A stretch of DNA of 64,000 nucleotides from Bacteroidetes bacterium GWA2_40_15 (GTDB lineage: Bacteria > Bacteroidota > Bacteroidia > Bacteroidales > VadinHA17): NCBI GenBank assembly GCA_001768195.1, contig MENI01000110.1, forward strand, positions 1-64,000, read 5' to 3'. This document shows, in pieces, positions 36,250-45,061 of the stretch (positions within the stretch are counted from its first letter, which is position 1; the number at the start of each line of letters is the position of its first letter). The notes under the pieces are model-generated. The model saw only the letters and a list, made by a program, of their open reading frames with translations, was not told where the DNA came from and ran no database searches. Position numbers and translations under genes: made by a program.

Positions 36250-37569
36250 TTAATCAGGTGCCTGGCTTTGATTTTCTTTTGCAGCTTTTTCAATTTCCTC
36301 TTTTGGAGGTCTGGTTCTCCACCAGCTTGCAAGCGTTGATCCGGTCACGTTCATAAGCGGACCATATATGGCCGGTGCGAGGCCTATTGTAGCTATATTT
36401 CCCATTGTAAGCGCCAGACCGGAAGCCAATCCGCCATTTGACATACTTACTTCAAATGCAAGGGTCCTGCAACTTTTTTCAGGTAATCCAAAGATCCTTC
36501 CGGCATTATATCCGAGAAAATATCCCAGGAGATTCTGCAACGTAACTACCAGCAGCAGCAGCGCTCCTACTGCCAGGAGGCTCTCACGTCCTGCAGCAGT
36601 GATAACTGTAACGATCACTGCAATACCGACCATTGACATAAGGGAAAGTATCTTTTTCTGTAATTGCAGATCTCCTTTAAGATAATGACGGAATAATAAT
36701 GCGGCTACGTAAGGTAATACAAAAAATAGTCCCAGTGATTTAGCCGATTCCAGTAAATAACCTGAAATGCCAACCTGATTAACCTGCATGTAGATAATAT
36801 TAGCCAGCAGTATTACCACGATATATGAGACCAGCTGAATATTTTTTGAACGGGCCGTATTCTTACCTGCATTAATGAGATTGAATATGAATCCGGCTAT
36901 TATCGGAAAAATCATCATCTTTATTATGTCCATCATCATACCCCAGATATTTATCTCCACATACTGTCCGCCAATGATCTTCATCAGGAAGGGAGTTACA
37001 AACGGAGCAACTATAGTTGTTACAGCGCTTACAGCAACTGCCAGAACAAGATTTGCATTGCAAAGCAGCGACATCACATTTGAGGCCAGTCCGTTAGGAA
37101 CACAACCTATAAGTATGATTCCGGCCGCAATCTCCGGGGGGAATTTAAAAACACTCACAATCAATAATGCCGTTAAAGGCATTATGGTATAGTGACCGAT
37201 AAATCCTACGAGAACTCCCTTCGGCTGTTTTATAACGCCTGCAAAATCATCAAAACTCATCTGTGATCCCATTCCAAACATGATGATCTGCAGCAGAGGT
37301 ACTATTAAGGCTGTTGTTTTGAAGCTGCCATATGAAAGAAATAACTGTGGATAAAACATTGCTGCAGCCACTGCAGTGAACATCCACATTGTAAAAGAGA
37401 GGCCTTTGACAGACTGGAATCCTTTTACAGCAAATGAAAGAATTATAAACATCGCAATCAGGAAAGGCCCTGCCTTTGATCCGTTGCCGGTCAGGATCAT
37501 TGTCAGTGATATTATCAGAAGCAAAATGGCAATGCCTATCCCGACCTGGTATCTGTTGAAGTTTTTCAT
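36250..37569 (-). CDS. BASS-type (bile acid:sodium symporter fold) transporter
   Basis: A 439-residue inner-membrane protein with about ten hydrophobic segments and the SBF/BASS fold motifs: FGMGSQMSFDDF before the first core repeat and GCVPNGLASNVMSLL with its Asn and Ser, typical of sodium-binding. It heads the KDG kinase/KDPG aldolase operon, so a 2-keto-3-deoxy acid or another acid sugar is the likely cargo. Bile acid transport would make no sense here. It is the only solute transporter I recognise in the window. Confidence 0.85.
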   Translation of the reverse strand: MKNFNRYQVGIGIAILLLIISLTMILTGNGSKAGPFLIAMFIILSFAVKGFQSVKGLSFTMWMFTAVAAAMFYPQLFLSYGSFKTTALIVPLLQIIMFGMGSQMSFDDFAGVIKQPKGVLVGFIGHYTIMPLTALLIVSVFKFPPEIAAGIILIGCVPNGLASNVMSLLCNANLVLAVAVSAVTTIVAPFVTPFLMKIIGGQYVEINIWGMMMDIIKMMIFPIIAGFIFNLINAGKNTARSKNIQLVSYIVVILLANIIYMQVNQVGISGYLLESAKSLGLFFVLPYVAALLFRHYLKGDLQLQKKILSLMSMVGIAVIVTVITAAGRESLLAVGALLLLVVTLQNLLGYFLGYNAGRIFGLPEKSCRTLAFEVSMSNGGLASGLALTMGNIATIGLAPAIYGPLMNVTGSTLASWWRTRPPKEEIEKAAKENQSQAPD

Positions 37570-37625
37570 ATTTAAAGATTTGGATTTTAGGGTTTTAGAA
37601 TTATAAAGGTTTAATGTCAGTGTGA

Positions 37626-37633
37626 CAAATATA
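37626..37633 (-). promoter_or_regulatory. Candidate -7 promoter element for the KDG operon
   Basis: On the minus strand this reads TATATTTG, an exact match to TAnnTTTG, 57 bp upstream of the transporter start. No clear -33 element is present at the normal distance. Confidence 0.42.
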
Positions 37634-37875
37634 ATCCTTGGTTTTATAAATGCCTAATTTAATGAAAACAGCATTCTGTTTTTAATCTTTTTTAAGAAAT
37701 TAATTTTTCTGAATTTCGCCTTAACCTTTACTGTTCTTCCAGATTTAGAGTATTTTTAGAATTAATTGACATTCATTCCTATTAAGAAGGCTGTATCAAT
37801 TTTTATGGAATTGACCCCCCACCCGCCCAGGGGGGGCTTGTTTATGAGTAGAAATTTGAAAGTCCCCCCTGGGGG

Positions 37876-37903
37876 TCCCGATAGCTGCCGATAGCTATCG
37901 GGA
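37876..37903. repeat. Perfect hairpin TCCCGATAGCT / AGCTATCGGGA
   Basis: An 11-bp perfect stem (37876-37886 and 37893-37903) with a 6-bp loop, immediately after a C-tract/G-tract inverted repeat (37863-37875). There is no following T-run, so it is not a typical terminator. The sequence resembles dispersed palindromes that occur widely in Bacteroidota genomes. Confidence 0.75.
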
Positions 37904-37995
37904 CGGGATAGGGTTATCTTATTAATAATGAACCTTTTGATATAACTCTATAATGAGTAAAATAAAAATGATATTTAATTTTTAAATCTGGTTTT

Positions 37996-39252
37996 ATGAA
38001 CAGAAGAGATTTTCTCAGTAATTCATCAGCAGGAGCTTTAGGCCTCTTAGGATATAACCTTTTGACTCCATTTATTGAATCTGCAAGGGCGGCTGCACCA
38101 AAGCTTACAATAACCGGTATTGAAACAGTACGGTTTAAGAATGCTCACTGGATGTGGTTGCGATTACATACCAGCGAAGGCATCATCGGAACAGGAGAGA
38201 CTTACCCGTTCAATGAGGCAAACAGCGGAGTAATAAAAGATCTTGAGTGGCACAGCTGGGCAGGTAAATTAATGGGCACCAATCCAATGGAAATAGAACA
38301 GACCTGGGAGAGAATATTCCGCCAGAATGCATATCATGGTACAGGTGGTGCTGAAATGCGTGCCCTTTCTGCTATCAATATTGCCCAGTGGGACATCCTG
38401 GGGCAGGTTTCTAAAATGCCGCTTTACCAGTTACTGGGAGGCTCTCGTGATAAGAAGATAAGAGTTTATAATACATATACAAATGGTGTAAGCAGGGCAA
38501 TTAACGGATGGACACTTGAAAATGATATGGAGAAGATCGCTAAATTTCTTGTAACAGAAGGGATCAAAGCCATTAAATTCTGTCCGTTTGATAAAGCTGC
38601 ATCGTTAACCAAAGGAGAATACATTTCTAAAAACGACATTGATAGAAGCCTCGACTGGATTAAAAGAGTAAGAGATTCAGTCGGTTACGATCTTGAAATC
38701 GGTTGTGAGTTTCACAGCAACTGGAACCTGCCCAGTGCCGTGCGTATAGTCCATTCTCTTGAACCTTATGAAATACTTTTCTGCGAGGATATGCTTCTTC
38801 AGGATAATCTTGAGGCTTATGTAAATCTTGAACAGGAGTCGAAAATCCCACTGGTAATAAGTGAAAGGCTTGCAACACGGTTTGGCTTCAGGGAGATGTT
38901 TGAAGCAAAAGCCGGATCGATAGCTATGTACGATCTTACCTGGTGCGGAGGTATTTCAGAGGGAAAGAAGATTTCCGATATGGCCAACACCTGGTATATA
39001 CCTACAATGATGCATACTTCAGGCGGACCAATCCTCTGGTATGCTTCAACTCACCTGGCTGCTGCAGTTACAAACCTGTTTTATGTCGAAAGTGTCTGGC
39101 CCGAGTGGCACGACAGGAATAAGCTTTTCCTTGAGAATCCTCTTCCTGTAATGAACGGGCATGTTGTTCCACCTGATCTGCCGGGACTTGGCCTGCAGTT
39201 TAAAAAAGGTCTCTTTGAGCAAAAAGATGTTATAATTGAAAAAATAGCCTGA
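37996..39252 (+). CDS. Exported enolase-superfamily acid-sugar dehydratase
   Basis: A 418-residue protein of the mandelate racemase/muconate lactonizing branch. The N terminus MNRRDFLSN, a long hydrophobic segment and SARAAAP looks like a Tat signal peptide, so it is probably exported folded with its Mg. The barrel carries the expected acid-sugar dehydratase features: a Lys in GIKAIKF, metal ligands in EIGCEFHSNW, FCEDM and VISERLATR, and a His in MMHTSGG. Galactonate, gluconate or rhamnonate dehydratases have this layout; the substrate is undetermined. It lies upstream of a GH35 enzyme and divergent from KDG kinase and aldolase, which would use its product. Confidence 0.8.
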   Translation: MNRRDFLSNSSAGALGLLGYNLLTPFIESARAAAPKLTITGIETVRFKNAHWMWLRLHTSEGIIGTGETYPFNEANSGVIKDLEWHSWAGKLMGTNPMEIEQTWERIFRQNAYHGTGGAEMRALSAINIAQWDILGQVSKMPLYQLLGGSRDKKIRVYNTYTNGVSRAINGWTLENDMEKIAKFLVTEGIKAIKFCPFDKAASLTKGEYISKNDIDRSLDWIKRVRDSVGYDLEIGCEFHSNWNLPSAVRIVHSLEPYEILFCEDMLLQDNLEAYVNLEQESKIPLVISERLATRFGFREMFEAKAGSIAMYDLTWCGGISEGKKISDMANTWYIPTMMHTSGGPILWYASTHLAAAVTNLFYVESVWPEWHDRNKLFLENPLPVMNGHVVPPDLPGLGLQFKKGLFEQKDVIIEKIA

Positions 39253-39254
39253 AA

Positions 39255-39274
39255 CCCCAGACTTCAGTCTGGGG
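39255..39274. repeat. Perfect short hairpin CCCCAGACT-TC-AGTCTGGGG
   Basis: A 9-bp perfect stem with a 2-bp loop begins three bases after the enolase-superfamily stop codon. No T-run follows, so it may be a dispersed palindromic repeat or a weak processing or stability signal between two co-directional genes. Confidence 0.7.
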
Positions 39275-39297
39275 GTAAACGCTAACACCCAAAAACC

Positions 39298-41001
39298 ATG
39301 AAACCCTTAAACCTCCTTACTCTTATCCTCCTTTCTCTGCTCATAGCATCCTGTAATCAAACAGCAAATGAACCTGTTTCAGGAAATCAAAATTCGTCCC
39401 TTCATATCCCATATCTTGAAAAGCATGGCACTGCTGCACGCCTTGTTGTTGACGGTAAACCCTTCCTGATGATTTCAGGCGAGTTGCATAATTCGACATG
39501 CGGTGGCTTTGAATATATGCGTCCGGTTTGGAAAAGAATGGCGGAAAAGAATCTTAATTCCGTTATCGCAACCGTTTCATGGGAACTGGTTGAGCCTGAA
39601 GAAGGAAAGTTCGATTTCGCACTTGTAGACAGCACAATCGCTGGAGCACTAAAAGCAGGACTCAAACTTGCTCTAATTTGGTTCGGAAGCTGGAAGAATT
39701 CCGGATCAGTCTATATCCCATCATGGGTGAAGAAAGATTATGAGAAATATCCCAGGGTAATTGATGAAGATGGTAAACCACTCGAGATACTGTCAACCCT
39801 GGGGAAGGAATCAGAAAAGGCTGATGCAAAAGCTTTTGCAGCACTTATGAAGCATATTAAGGAGGTAGATAATGATCATACTGTGATCATGATGCAGGTT
39901 GAAAATGAGATAGGGATCCTCGATATGCCCGGAAAGAATCCCGGTGCTGCACGACGCGATTTCAGCCCTCAGGCTAATGAAGCTTATAATGGGAAGGTGC
40001 CTCAAAAACTGATGGATTACCTTGTTGCGAATAAAGAAACTCTTTTCCCTGAACTGAAAAAAGTATGGGCAGCAAATGGTTTCAAAACTGAAGGCAGCTG
40101 GGAAGAGGTTTTTGGTAAGAGTACATTTAAACCTGATCCCAAAGACTGGCAGTATTACTCTTTTTATACTGAAGAGTTATTCATGGCCTGGAACTATGCG
40201 AGTTATGTTGGTGCGATTGCTGTTGCCGGAAAGGAAGAATATCCGTTACCGATGTACGTCAATGCATGGTTAAAACAACCTTCAACAAGGTGGCCGGGTA
40301 AATATCCATCCGGAGGACCACTGCCTCAGGTTATCGATGTATGGAGAGCTGCTGCTCCTTCAATAGATTTTATAGCTCCCGATATTTACATCGATGAGTT
40401 TACATGGACTTGCGAAGAGTTTATGAGAAGCGGTAATCCTTTGTTCATCCCGGAAACCAGGGGAGGTGAAGCCGGTGCTGCAAGAGCTTTTTATGTATTC
40501 GGAGAATATAGCGCAGGATGCTTTGCCCCGTTCGGTATCGATAACCCGATGTGGGAGAATGGAGATCCGCTCGACCTGACATATGGAGCTCTCAGGAAAC
40601 TTGAGCCTCTGATCCTTGAACACCAGGGGAAAGGAACAATGAAAGGAATTCTTATTGATGAAAAATCACCGTTATGCCGCTTTGAACTAGGTGATTATAT
40701 TATTGAAGCAAAACTGGATTCACGTAAACTGAAGACTTCCGGGGGTATTATAATTCAGACAGGCCCCCAGGAGTTCGTTTGCACCGGCAGAGCCCTGGAT
40801 GTCTTTTTTACACCAAAAGACAATTCATTCCGTATAGCCCTGGATGTTGTTGATGAAGGAACTTTCATTGAAGGAAAATGGATCCCGGAACGCCGCTTAA
40901 ATGGCGACGAAACTCATGCCAGCACTTTTGATGGTGCAGGTCTGAGGTTGCCGGAGGAAAGGATCTCTATCCAGAATGTCTCTCTCTATAAATATAAGTA
41001 A
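39298..41001 (+). CDS. GH35-like beta-galactosidase with C-terminal DUF5597 domain, lipoprotein
   Basis: A 567-residue lipoprotein (LLIASC, Cys at residue 19). The N-terminal TIM barrel looks like family GH35/42: GELHNSTCG near the start, TVSWELVEPEEGKFDF, the acid/base Glu in MQVENEIG and a probable nucleophile Glu in FIPETRGG. The C-terminal 130 residues match the DUF5597 beta-sandwich found in Bacteroidota enzymes of this group. It should release beta-linked galactose or a related sugar at the cell surface. It is 45 bp downstream of the enolase-superfamily gene. Confidence 0.85.
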   Translation: MKPLNLLTLILLSLLIASCNQTANEPVSGNQNSSLHIPYLEKHGTAARLVVDGKPFLMISGELHNSTCGGFEYMRPVWKRMAEKNLNSVIATVSWELVEPEEGKFDFALVDSTIAGALKAGLKLALIWFGSWKNSGSVYIPSWVKKDYEKYPRVIDEDGKPLEILSTLGKESEKADAKAFAALMKHIKEVDNDHTVIMMQVENEIGILDMPGKNPGAARRDFSPQANEAYNGKVPQKLMDYLVANKETLFPELKKVWAANGFKTEGSWEEVFGKSTFKPDPKDWQYYSFYTEELFMAWNYASYVGAIAVAGKEEYPLPMYVNAWLKQPSTRWPGKYPSGGPLPQVIDVWRAAAPSIDFIAPDIYIDEFTWTCEEFMRSGNPLFIPETRGGEAGAARAFYVFGEYSAGCFAPFGIDNPMWENGDPLDLTYGALRKLEPLILEHQGKGTMKGILIDEKSPLCRFELGDYIIEAKLDSRKLKTSGGIIIQTGPQEFVCTGRALDVFFTPKDNSFRIALDVVDEGTFIEGKWIPERRLNGDETHASTFDGAGLRLPEERISIQNVSLYKYK

Positions 41002-41021
41002 ATGTTTACTTATAGGACTTT

Positions 41022-41079
41022 AAGTTGGCAACTGCCTTTTGCCAACTGCCAACTGCCCTTTGCCAACTGCCAACTTTTT
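41022..41079. terminator. Bidirectional terminator-like hairpin made of GCCAACT repeats
   Basis: AAGTTGGCA (41022-41030) is an inverted copy of TGCCAACTT (41068-41076), and a T-run follows on the plus strand. The interior is heptanucleotide repeat (GCCAACT, GCCAACT, GCCCTTT, GCCAACT). It lies between the convergent GH35 and UxuA-like genes, where a two-way terminator would be useful. Confidence 0.65.
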
Positions 41080-41092
41080 AATCCAATAAAGA

Positions 41093-42226
41093 CTACCCCT
41101 CTGCAATCACCCTCTCAACAAGACCTTTCATATAACCCACTGAGAATGCAGTTCCTGTATGCGGACGTACCATTGTTGGAATATGGTCAGCAATTATGAC
41201 GCCATCGAAATTAACCTCTTTTAATGCTTTAAGAATAAGGTACATATCAGCGTACCCATCGTCAAGGAAGGTTTCAGTGAAGTGCGGCATAGGCTGGTTA
41301 ACGTTCCTGAAATGGACTTTGAAGATCTTCTTCTGAGCCCCGAAATACCTTATTGTCTCAATAACATCTTTTCCCATCATTGTGCCACCTTCAAGCCAGC
41401 AACCAACGCAAAGGCACATGCCAACATTCGGACTGTCAGCTATTTCAAGAGCTCTTTTATAACCGTCAAAGTTGCCAAATACGCATCTTGGTATTCCGCC
41501 CAGATCTTCAACAGGAGGATCATCAGGATGAATTCCGATACGTACATTCTGTTCCTCGGCAACTGCAGCTGCCTTCCTGATGAAATATTCATAGTTGGCC
41601 CATATCTCGTCTTTTGAGTATTTTCTGCCGTGCGTAAGAGGCGCTTCATAGGTCACTCCGTGCCAATACCCTTTGTCTGCTTTACTGAGATCAAATGCAC
41701 GTGCAACAGCTCCTCCGCGGGTAGTTTCTCTCTCTGTGCTCCATATGCCGTTTGCCATATGAGCATATGTAGTATAATGTATACCTGCTTTTCCAAGGTT
41801 ACGTAAATGAGTAAGGTATTCCTCGACCTTTTCATCTCTTCCCGGCAGATTCAGGGTGATCTTATCCTGGTTATGCACATCCCAGTTTCCAAAGCCGAAT
41901 ACTTTTATGCCTGAGGCTTCATACAACTCACGACGGCTGTTGTAATATTCAAAACCGGCTTTTTTTGCATCAGTCCATAATACAACCTGGTCAAGCCCCA
42001 TCTGCAGGATGAACTTAATATCTTCTTCAACCGGCTCGGCAGGAGCCTGGAGGGCAATTTTAATATATGGTTCCTTCCGCGGATCATATGCAGGATCCTT
42101 CAGGAAGCTTACTTTCTTTTCCTCCGGTGCCGGAGGAGGAGTTGTCTGGCAGGAGTTAAGTCCGGCAAGAGAAAGAGCTGCAAGTGCCCCTCCTTTTTTT
42201 AAGAATTCCCTTCTGTTGTCTTTCAT
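41093..42226 (-). CDS. Exported mannonate dehydratase (UxuA)-like lipoprotein
   Basis: A 377-residue TIM-barrel protein with UxuA-type motifs: RIGIHPDDPPVEDLGG, a metal-binding region in NVGMCLCVGCWLEGG, KVHFRNV and FLDDGYADM, then IADHIPT. UxuA dehydrates D-mannonate to 2-keto-3-deoxygluconate, a substrate for the KDG kinase encoded upstream. Unlike cytosolic UxuA, it begins with a twin-Arg signal (NRREFLKKG) and has a lipobox-like LAGLNSC (Cys26), so it is predicted to be a Tat-exported lipoprotein. It is last of four minus-strand genes (cupin, GH28, ROK, this). A sugar isomerase role is the alternative. Confidence 0.82.
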   Translation of the reverse strand: MKDNRREFLKKGGALAALSLAGLNSCQTTPPPAPEEKKVSFLKDPAYDPRKEPYIKIALQAPAEPVEEDIKFILQMGLDQVVLWTDAKKAGFEYYNSRRELYEASGIKVFGFGNWDVHNQDKITLNLPGRDEKVEEYLTHLRNLGKAGIHYTTYAHMANGIWSTERETTRGGAVARAFDLSKADKGYWHGVTYEAPLTHGRKYSKDEIWANYEYFIRKAAAVAEEQNVRIGIHPDDPPVEDLGGIPRCVFGNFDGYKRALEIADSPNVGMCLCVGCWLEGGTMMGKDVIETIRYFGAQKKIFKVHFRNVNQPMPHFTETFLDDGYADMYLILKALKEVNFDGVIIADHIPTMVRPHTGTAFSVGYMKGLVERVIAEG

Positions 42227-42231
42227 AATGT

Positions 42232-43227
42232 TTATTTTTCAGGATTTGGTTTAATTTTGTTGGCTGCTACCGAGAGTGAGGCCATATCACCTATTTGTTC
42301 TTCCAGTTGTGCCGGTACAATCCGGCATACTTTTCGGGCAAGTGGAAGCGATTCTTCAGCTATTGCCTTTTCCATAGGTTTTAATAGCAGATGAGCTGAC
42401 CTTACAAAAATGCTTCCAAGGACAATGCACTCCGGATTCAGAATGTCGATAATCACTGATAGCCCTTTCCCGAGATATGTCCCGCATTCTTCGAAGATCT
42501 TTTTTGCGAGGGCATCTCCTCTGTTAGCAGCTTCAGCAACCGACTGTGCTGAAATATTCGGCAGTTCAGGGATGGTTTTGCAGAATGATACTTTCTCACC
42601 CATCTGCAGCTTTTCAAGTGCCATGGTTCGTGCAAGCTGTGCAATTCCCCCTCCGCTGCAGAAACCTTCAAATGAGCCTGATTTTCCGTATCCTACCGGT
42701 CCCATCCTGTCCAACCTGATATGTCCCACCTCACCTGCATTGTCATTGGTTCCGGAATATAGCTTACCGTTCAGGATCAGTCCTGCACCCATTCCTGTTC
42801 CAAAGGTCAGAAAAACCATGTTTTGCGTACCCCTGCCGGCTCCGAATTTCCATTCGGCCAGGGCACAGGCATTGGCATCATTCTGTATGGCTACAGGTAT
42901 ATTGAACTCTTTTTCAAGTATTTGAACTATATGAACATCATCCCATCCGGACAGATTTGGCGGGGAGAGAATAATACCTCTTTTACTGTCAAGAGGTCCT
43001 CCGCAACTTATCCCTATTGCAGAGATATTTGCGATATCGAAATTTTGCTTTTTTAATAAACCTGATATTTCGTCCTGAAAATGAGGAATCATAATATCCG
43101 GAGTCGGATAATCAGCAGTTGCACAACTATTTTTAGCTATGATTTTTATCTCACCATCTTCACTTAAGTGTCCAAGGATGACAGCGCATTTTGTTCCACC
43201 GATATCTATTCCAATGAGGTTCATCAT
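42232..43227 (-). CDS. ROK family sugar kinase or regulator-like protein
   Basis: A 331-residue ROK protein with LIGIDIGGTK for phosphate binding, FGTGMGAGLILNGKLYSG and the GEVGH sugar-binding motif. The usual zinc motif, with four Cys or His, is degraded: the region reads GYGKSGSFEGFCSGGG with only one Cys. There is no N-terminal DNA-binding domain, so it is more likely a kinase than a repressor. The sugar is unknown. It lies 5 bp upstream of the UxuA-like gene and 14 bp downstream of the GH28-like gene. Confidence 0.85.
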   Translation of the reverse strand: MMNLIGIDIGGTKCAVILGHLSEDGEIKIIAKNSCATADYPTPDIMIPHFQDEISGLLKKQNFDIANISAIGISCGGPLDSKRGIILSPPNLSGWDDVHIVQILEKEFNIPVAIQNDANACALAEWKFGAGRGTQNMVFLTFGTGMGAGLILNGKLYSGTNDNAGEVGHIRLDRMGPVGYGKSGSFEGFCSGGGIAQLARTMALEKLQMGEKVSFCKTIPELPNISAQSVAEAANRGDALAKKIFEECGTYLGKGLSVIIDILNPECIVLGSIFVRSAHLLLKPMEKAIAEESLPLARKVCRIVPAQLEEQIGDMASLSVAANKIKPNPEK

Positions 43228-43241
43228 TCTGCCGGATCAGA

Positions 43242-44633
43242 TTACCTTATAAATATAATATTTTCTGCAAACTGGTTTATTCTGAATTCAGCATCACTGA
43301 AACCAGTCAGCATTTTGTCTCCGATCCTGCAATTGTCGAAAACTACATTTTCAATTTTATTTTCTGCAGAAAAACCACTGAATATGAATGGTTTATCTTG
43401 GTTTTCCCATACTATATTCTTCATATACACATTCTTAATATGTCCGGGAGGATCTTCGCCATAAAGAGTTCCGTCTGTAACTATCATTTCGAGACTCTTG
43501 AATTCAACATGTTCTTCGATCCTGATATCTTCATAGCGGATATTCTGCACAAGAGCCGGTCCGTCGCATACTATGCTGAAGGGTGCATGGCCTCCTGTCC
43601 TTCCTCCGCCGCGGGCATATAGAATGTCGCAGTTTTTTACGAGGATATTCTGAACAGGGCCGCCGTTCAGTTCGAATCCGATTGTCACACCATCACTGCA
43701 TGACCACCCCACCATAACACAGTTGGTAACCATGATGGAATCAACACTCAGTTCATAGTTCCCTGACTTGATTGCGACACAATCGTCGCGGCAGCGCATG
43801 AAACAGTTATCAATAGTGAAGTTTTTACATGAAACCGGGTTTATTCCATCCACTGAATAAATGGCTTCATAGCCAAATACCTTAACATTACGATAACTGC
43901 TGTTACTGCAGTTTGTAAGGGTATTGGTCCAACCTTTTGTATTCCTGATAAATACATCGCTCACATGAAGATTTGAAGTGTTATTCACACGTACCTTACC
44001 CTGTATCATCCCGCGTCCTGAAATAGTGACATCATGAAGATCTTTGCCTGCAATGTCAGCATACACAATTGCCCCTGCGGCTATATATATCTTCTGATTG
44101 TTTTTCAGTTCAATTTTACCCTGATTATGAACACCAGGTCCGAAATATGTTAATCCGGGGGCATCTTCAGGAGGAGGATTATCTTCCGGAGGATCTGCAA
44201 AAACTGCCAGATGAGGCTGATCATTGATCTCAATATAAAGCTTTTGAGGAGAATCTATTGTAAAGCTGATCTCATTGCCGCTGACATCTGCCTTAATATT
44301 CCTGCTTTTAGGACGGATGATGTATGACTCAATCTTATCCTGTGCGGTTATCCTGATCTTAATTTTGCCTGTGAATGCGAAGCTTGCCACATCCATGTCT
44401 TCCATCTTCCTGCCTCCATAGAGACCGATGGTATAATCAAAAGTATCCAGCTTGCTGGCTACCCTCTCTACCCATACCGGCTTATTATTGACGGTCAGGG
44501 TAATATCAGGACTGGTCTGAAGAAGGGGAGGAGTGGGATAGGTAATGATGGTTGTACAACTGCTGTTAATAACGATCTCTAAAACAGAGATAATTATAAT
44601 GATAAATTTTGCTTTTGAAAATGGAGGCTTCAT
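43242..44633 (-). CDS. GH28-like polygalacturonase, lipoprotein
   Basis: A 463-residue lipoprotein (VINSSC, Cys26) with a right-handed beta-helix region. GH28 features are seen: CRDDCVAIKSG for the catalytic Asp pair and CSDGVTIGFELNGG in place of the usual G-H-G-x-S-I-G motif. The His of that motif is altered (CSDG), so activity on a non-standard uronide is possible. The N-terminal 150 residues form a beta-rich domain. Such enzymes cut galacturonan or rhamnogalacturonan, whose uronates could feed the neighbouring KDG genes. Confidence 0.82.
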   Translation of the reverse strand: MKPPFSKAKFIIIIISVLEIVINSSCTTIITYPTPPLLQTSPDITLTVNNKPVWVERVASKLDTFDYTIGLYGGRKMEDMDVASFAFTGKIKIRITAQDKIESYIIRPKSRNIKADVSGNEISFTIDSPQKLYIEINDQPHLAVFADPPEDNPPPEDAPGLTYFGPGVHNQGKIELKNNQKIYIAAGAIVYADIAGKDLHDVTISGRGMIQGKVRVNNTSNLHVSDVFIRNTKGWTNTLTNCSNSSYRNVKVFGYEAIYSVDGINPVSCKNFTIDNCFMRCRDDCVAIKSGNYELSVDSIMVTNCVMVGWSCSDGVTIGFELNGGPVQNILVKNCDILYARGGGRTGGHAPFSIVCDGPALVQNIRYEDIRIEEHVEFKSLEMIVTDGTLYGEDPPGHIKNVYMKNIVWENQDKPFIFSGFSAENKIENVVFDNCRIGDKMLTGFSDAEFRINQFAENIIFIR

Positions 44634-44644
44634 AGTAGTTAAAG

Positions 44645-44965
44645 TTATAGTAAAAAATCTCTTCTAACAGGGCTGAAACTGTCAATCAGCCTTACATCAG
44701 GGCTCAGAGTCCGGACACAATGAGGCACATCAGGTGGGATAGTGATAAGATCACCTTTATTCAGATGAAATTCTTTTCCATCCTTATAAAAAAACAACTC
44801 TCCTTCAGCAACGTATGTTATCTGTTCATGAGGGTGGGAGTGAGGAGCTTCGGGTTTTTTCATAGGGCCGTTCGAGAAATCACAAACCACAACCATTACA
44901 TTATCGAGGTGTATGATGGTTCGCTTAAAATTTTTCGAAATTTTCTGTTCGATTATGTTTTGCAT
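44645..44965 (-). CDS. Small cupin-domain protein
   Basis: A 106-residue single-domain cupin. Motif 1, HSHPHEQITYVAEGELFF, has the metal His residues and Glu; motif 2 is GDLITIPPDVPHCV with the last His. It lacks a signal peptide. It is first in the cupin, GH28, ROK, UxuA-like run, with gaps of 11, 14 and 5 bp between the members. The cupin family is too broad to infer a reaction, but a sugar isomerase or pectin-degradation (KdgF-like) role is suggested by the context. Confidence 0.85.
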   Translation of the reverse strand: MQNIIEQKISKNFKRTIIHLDNVMVVVCDFSNGPMKKPEAPHSHPHEQITYVAEGELFFYKDGKEFHLNKGDLITIPPDVPHCVRTLSPDVRLIDSFSPVRRDFLL

Positions 44966-45012
44966 ATTGCTATTTAATTTTTCCCTTTTTCCCTTTGCCT
45001 TTTTCCTTTTGC

Positions 45013-45061
45013 CTTTTGTCTTTTGTCTTTTGTCTTTTGTCTTTTGTCTTTTGTCTTTTCA
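45013..45061. repeat. Heptanucleotide tandem repeat, CTTTTGT
   Basis: Six perfect CTTTTGT units (45013-45054) end in CTTTTCA, whose final TCA at 45059-45061 is the stop codon (TGA on the minus strand) of the zinc dehydrogenase gene. Looser CCTTTTTCC copies precede it. Confidence 0.9.

Larger units (their letters stand above)
37570..37995. other. Divergent control region with hairpin repeats
   Basis: A gene-free region of 426 bp between the divergent BASS transporter and enolase-superfamily genes. It contains a promoter-like element (37626-37633), C- and G-tract inverted repeats (37814-37875) and a perfect hairpin (37876-37903). Confidence 0.6.

Noticed and set aside
36250-37569. Annotation as a bile acid transporter
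   Set aside because: The fold is right, but the operon with KDG kinase and KDPG aldolase makes an acid sugar a far better cargo.
42410-42925. 171-codon plus-strand open frame
   Set aside because: It lies antisense inside the ROK gene, is rich in Pro and Ser as a reflection of the other strand, and has no recognisable domain.
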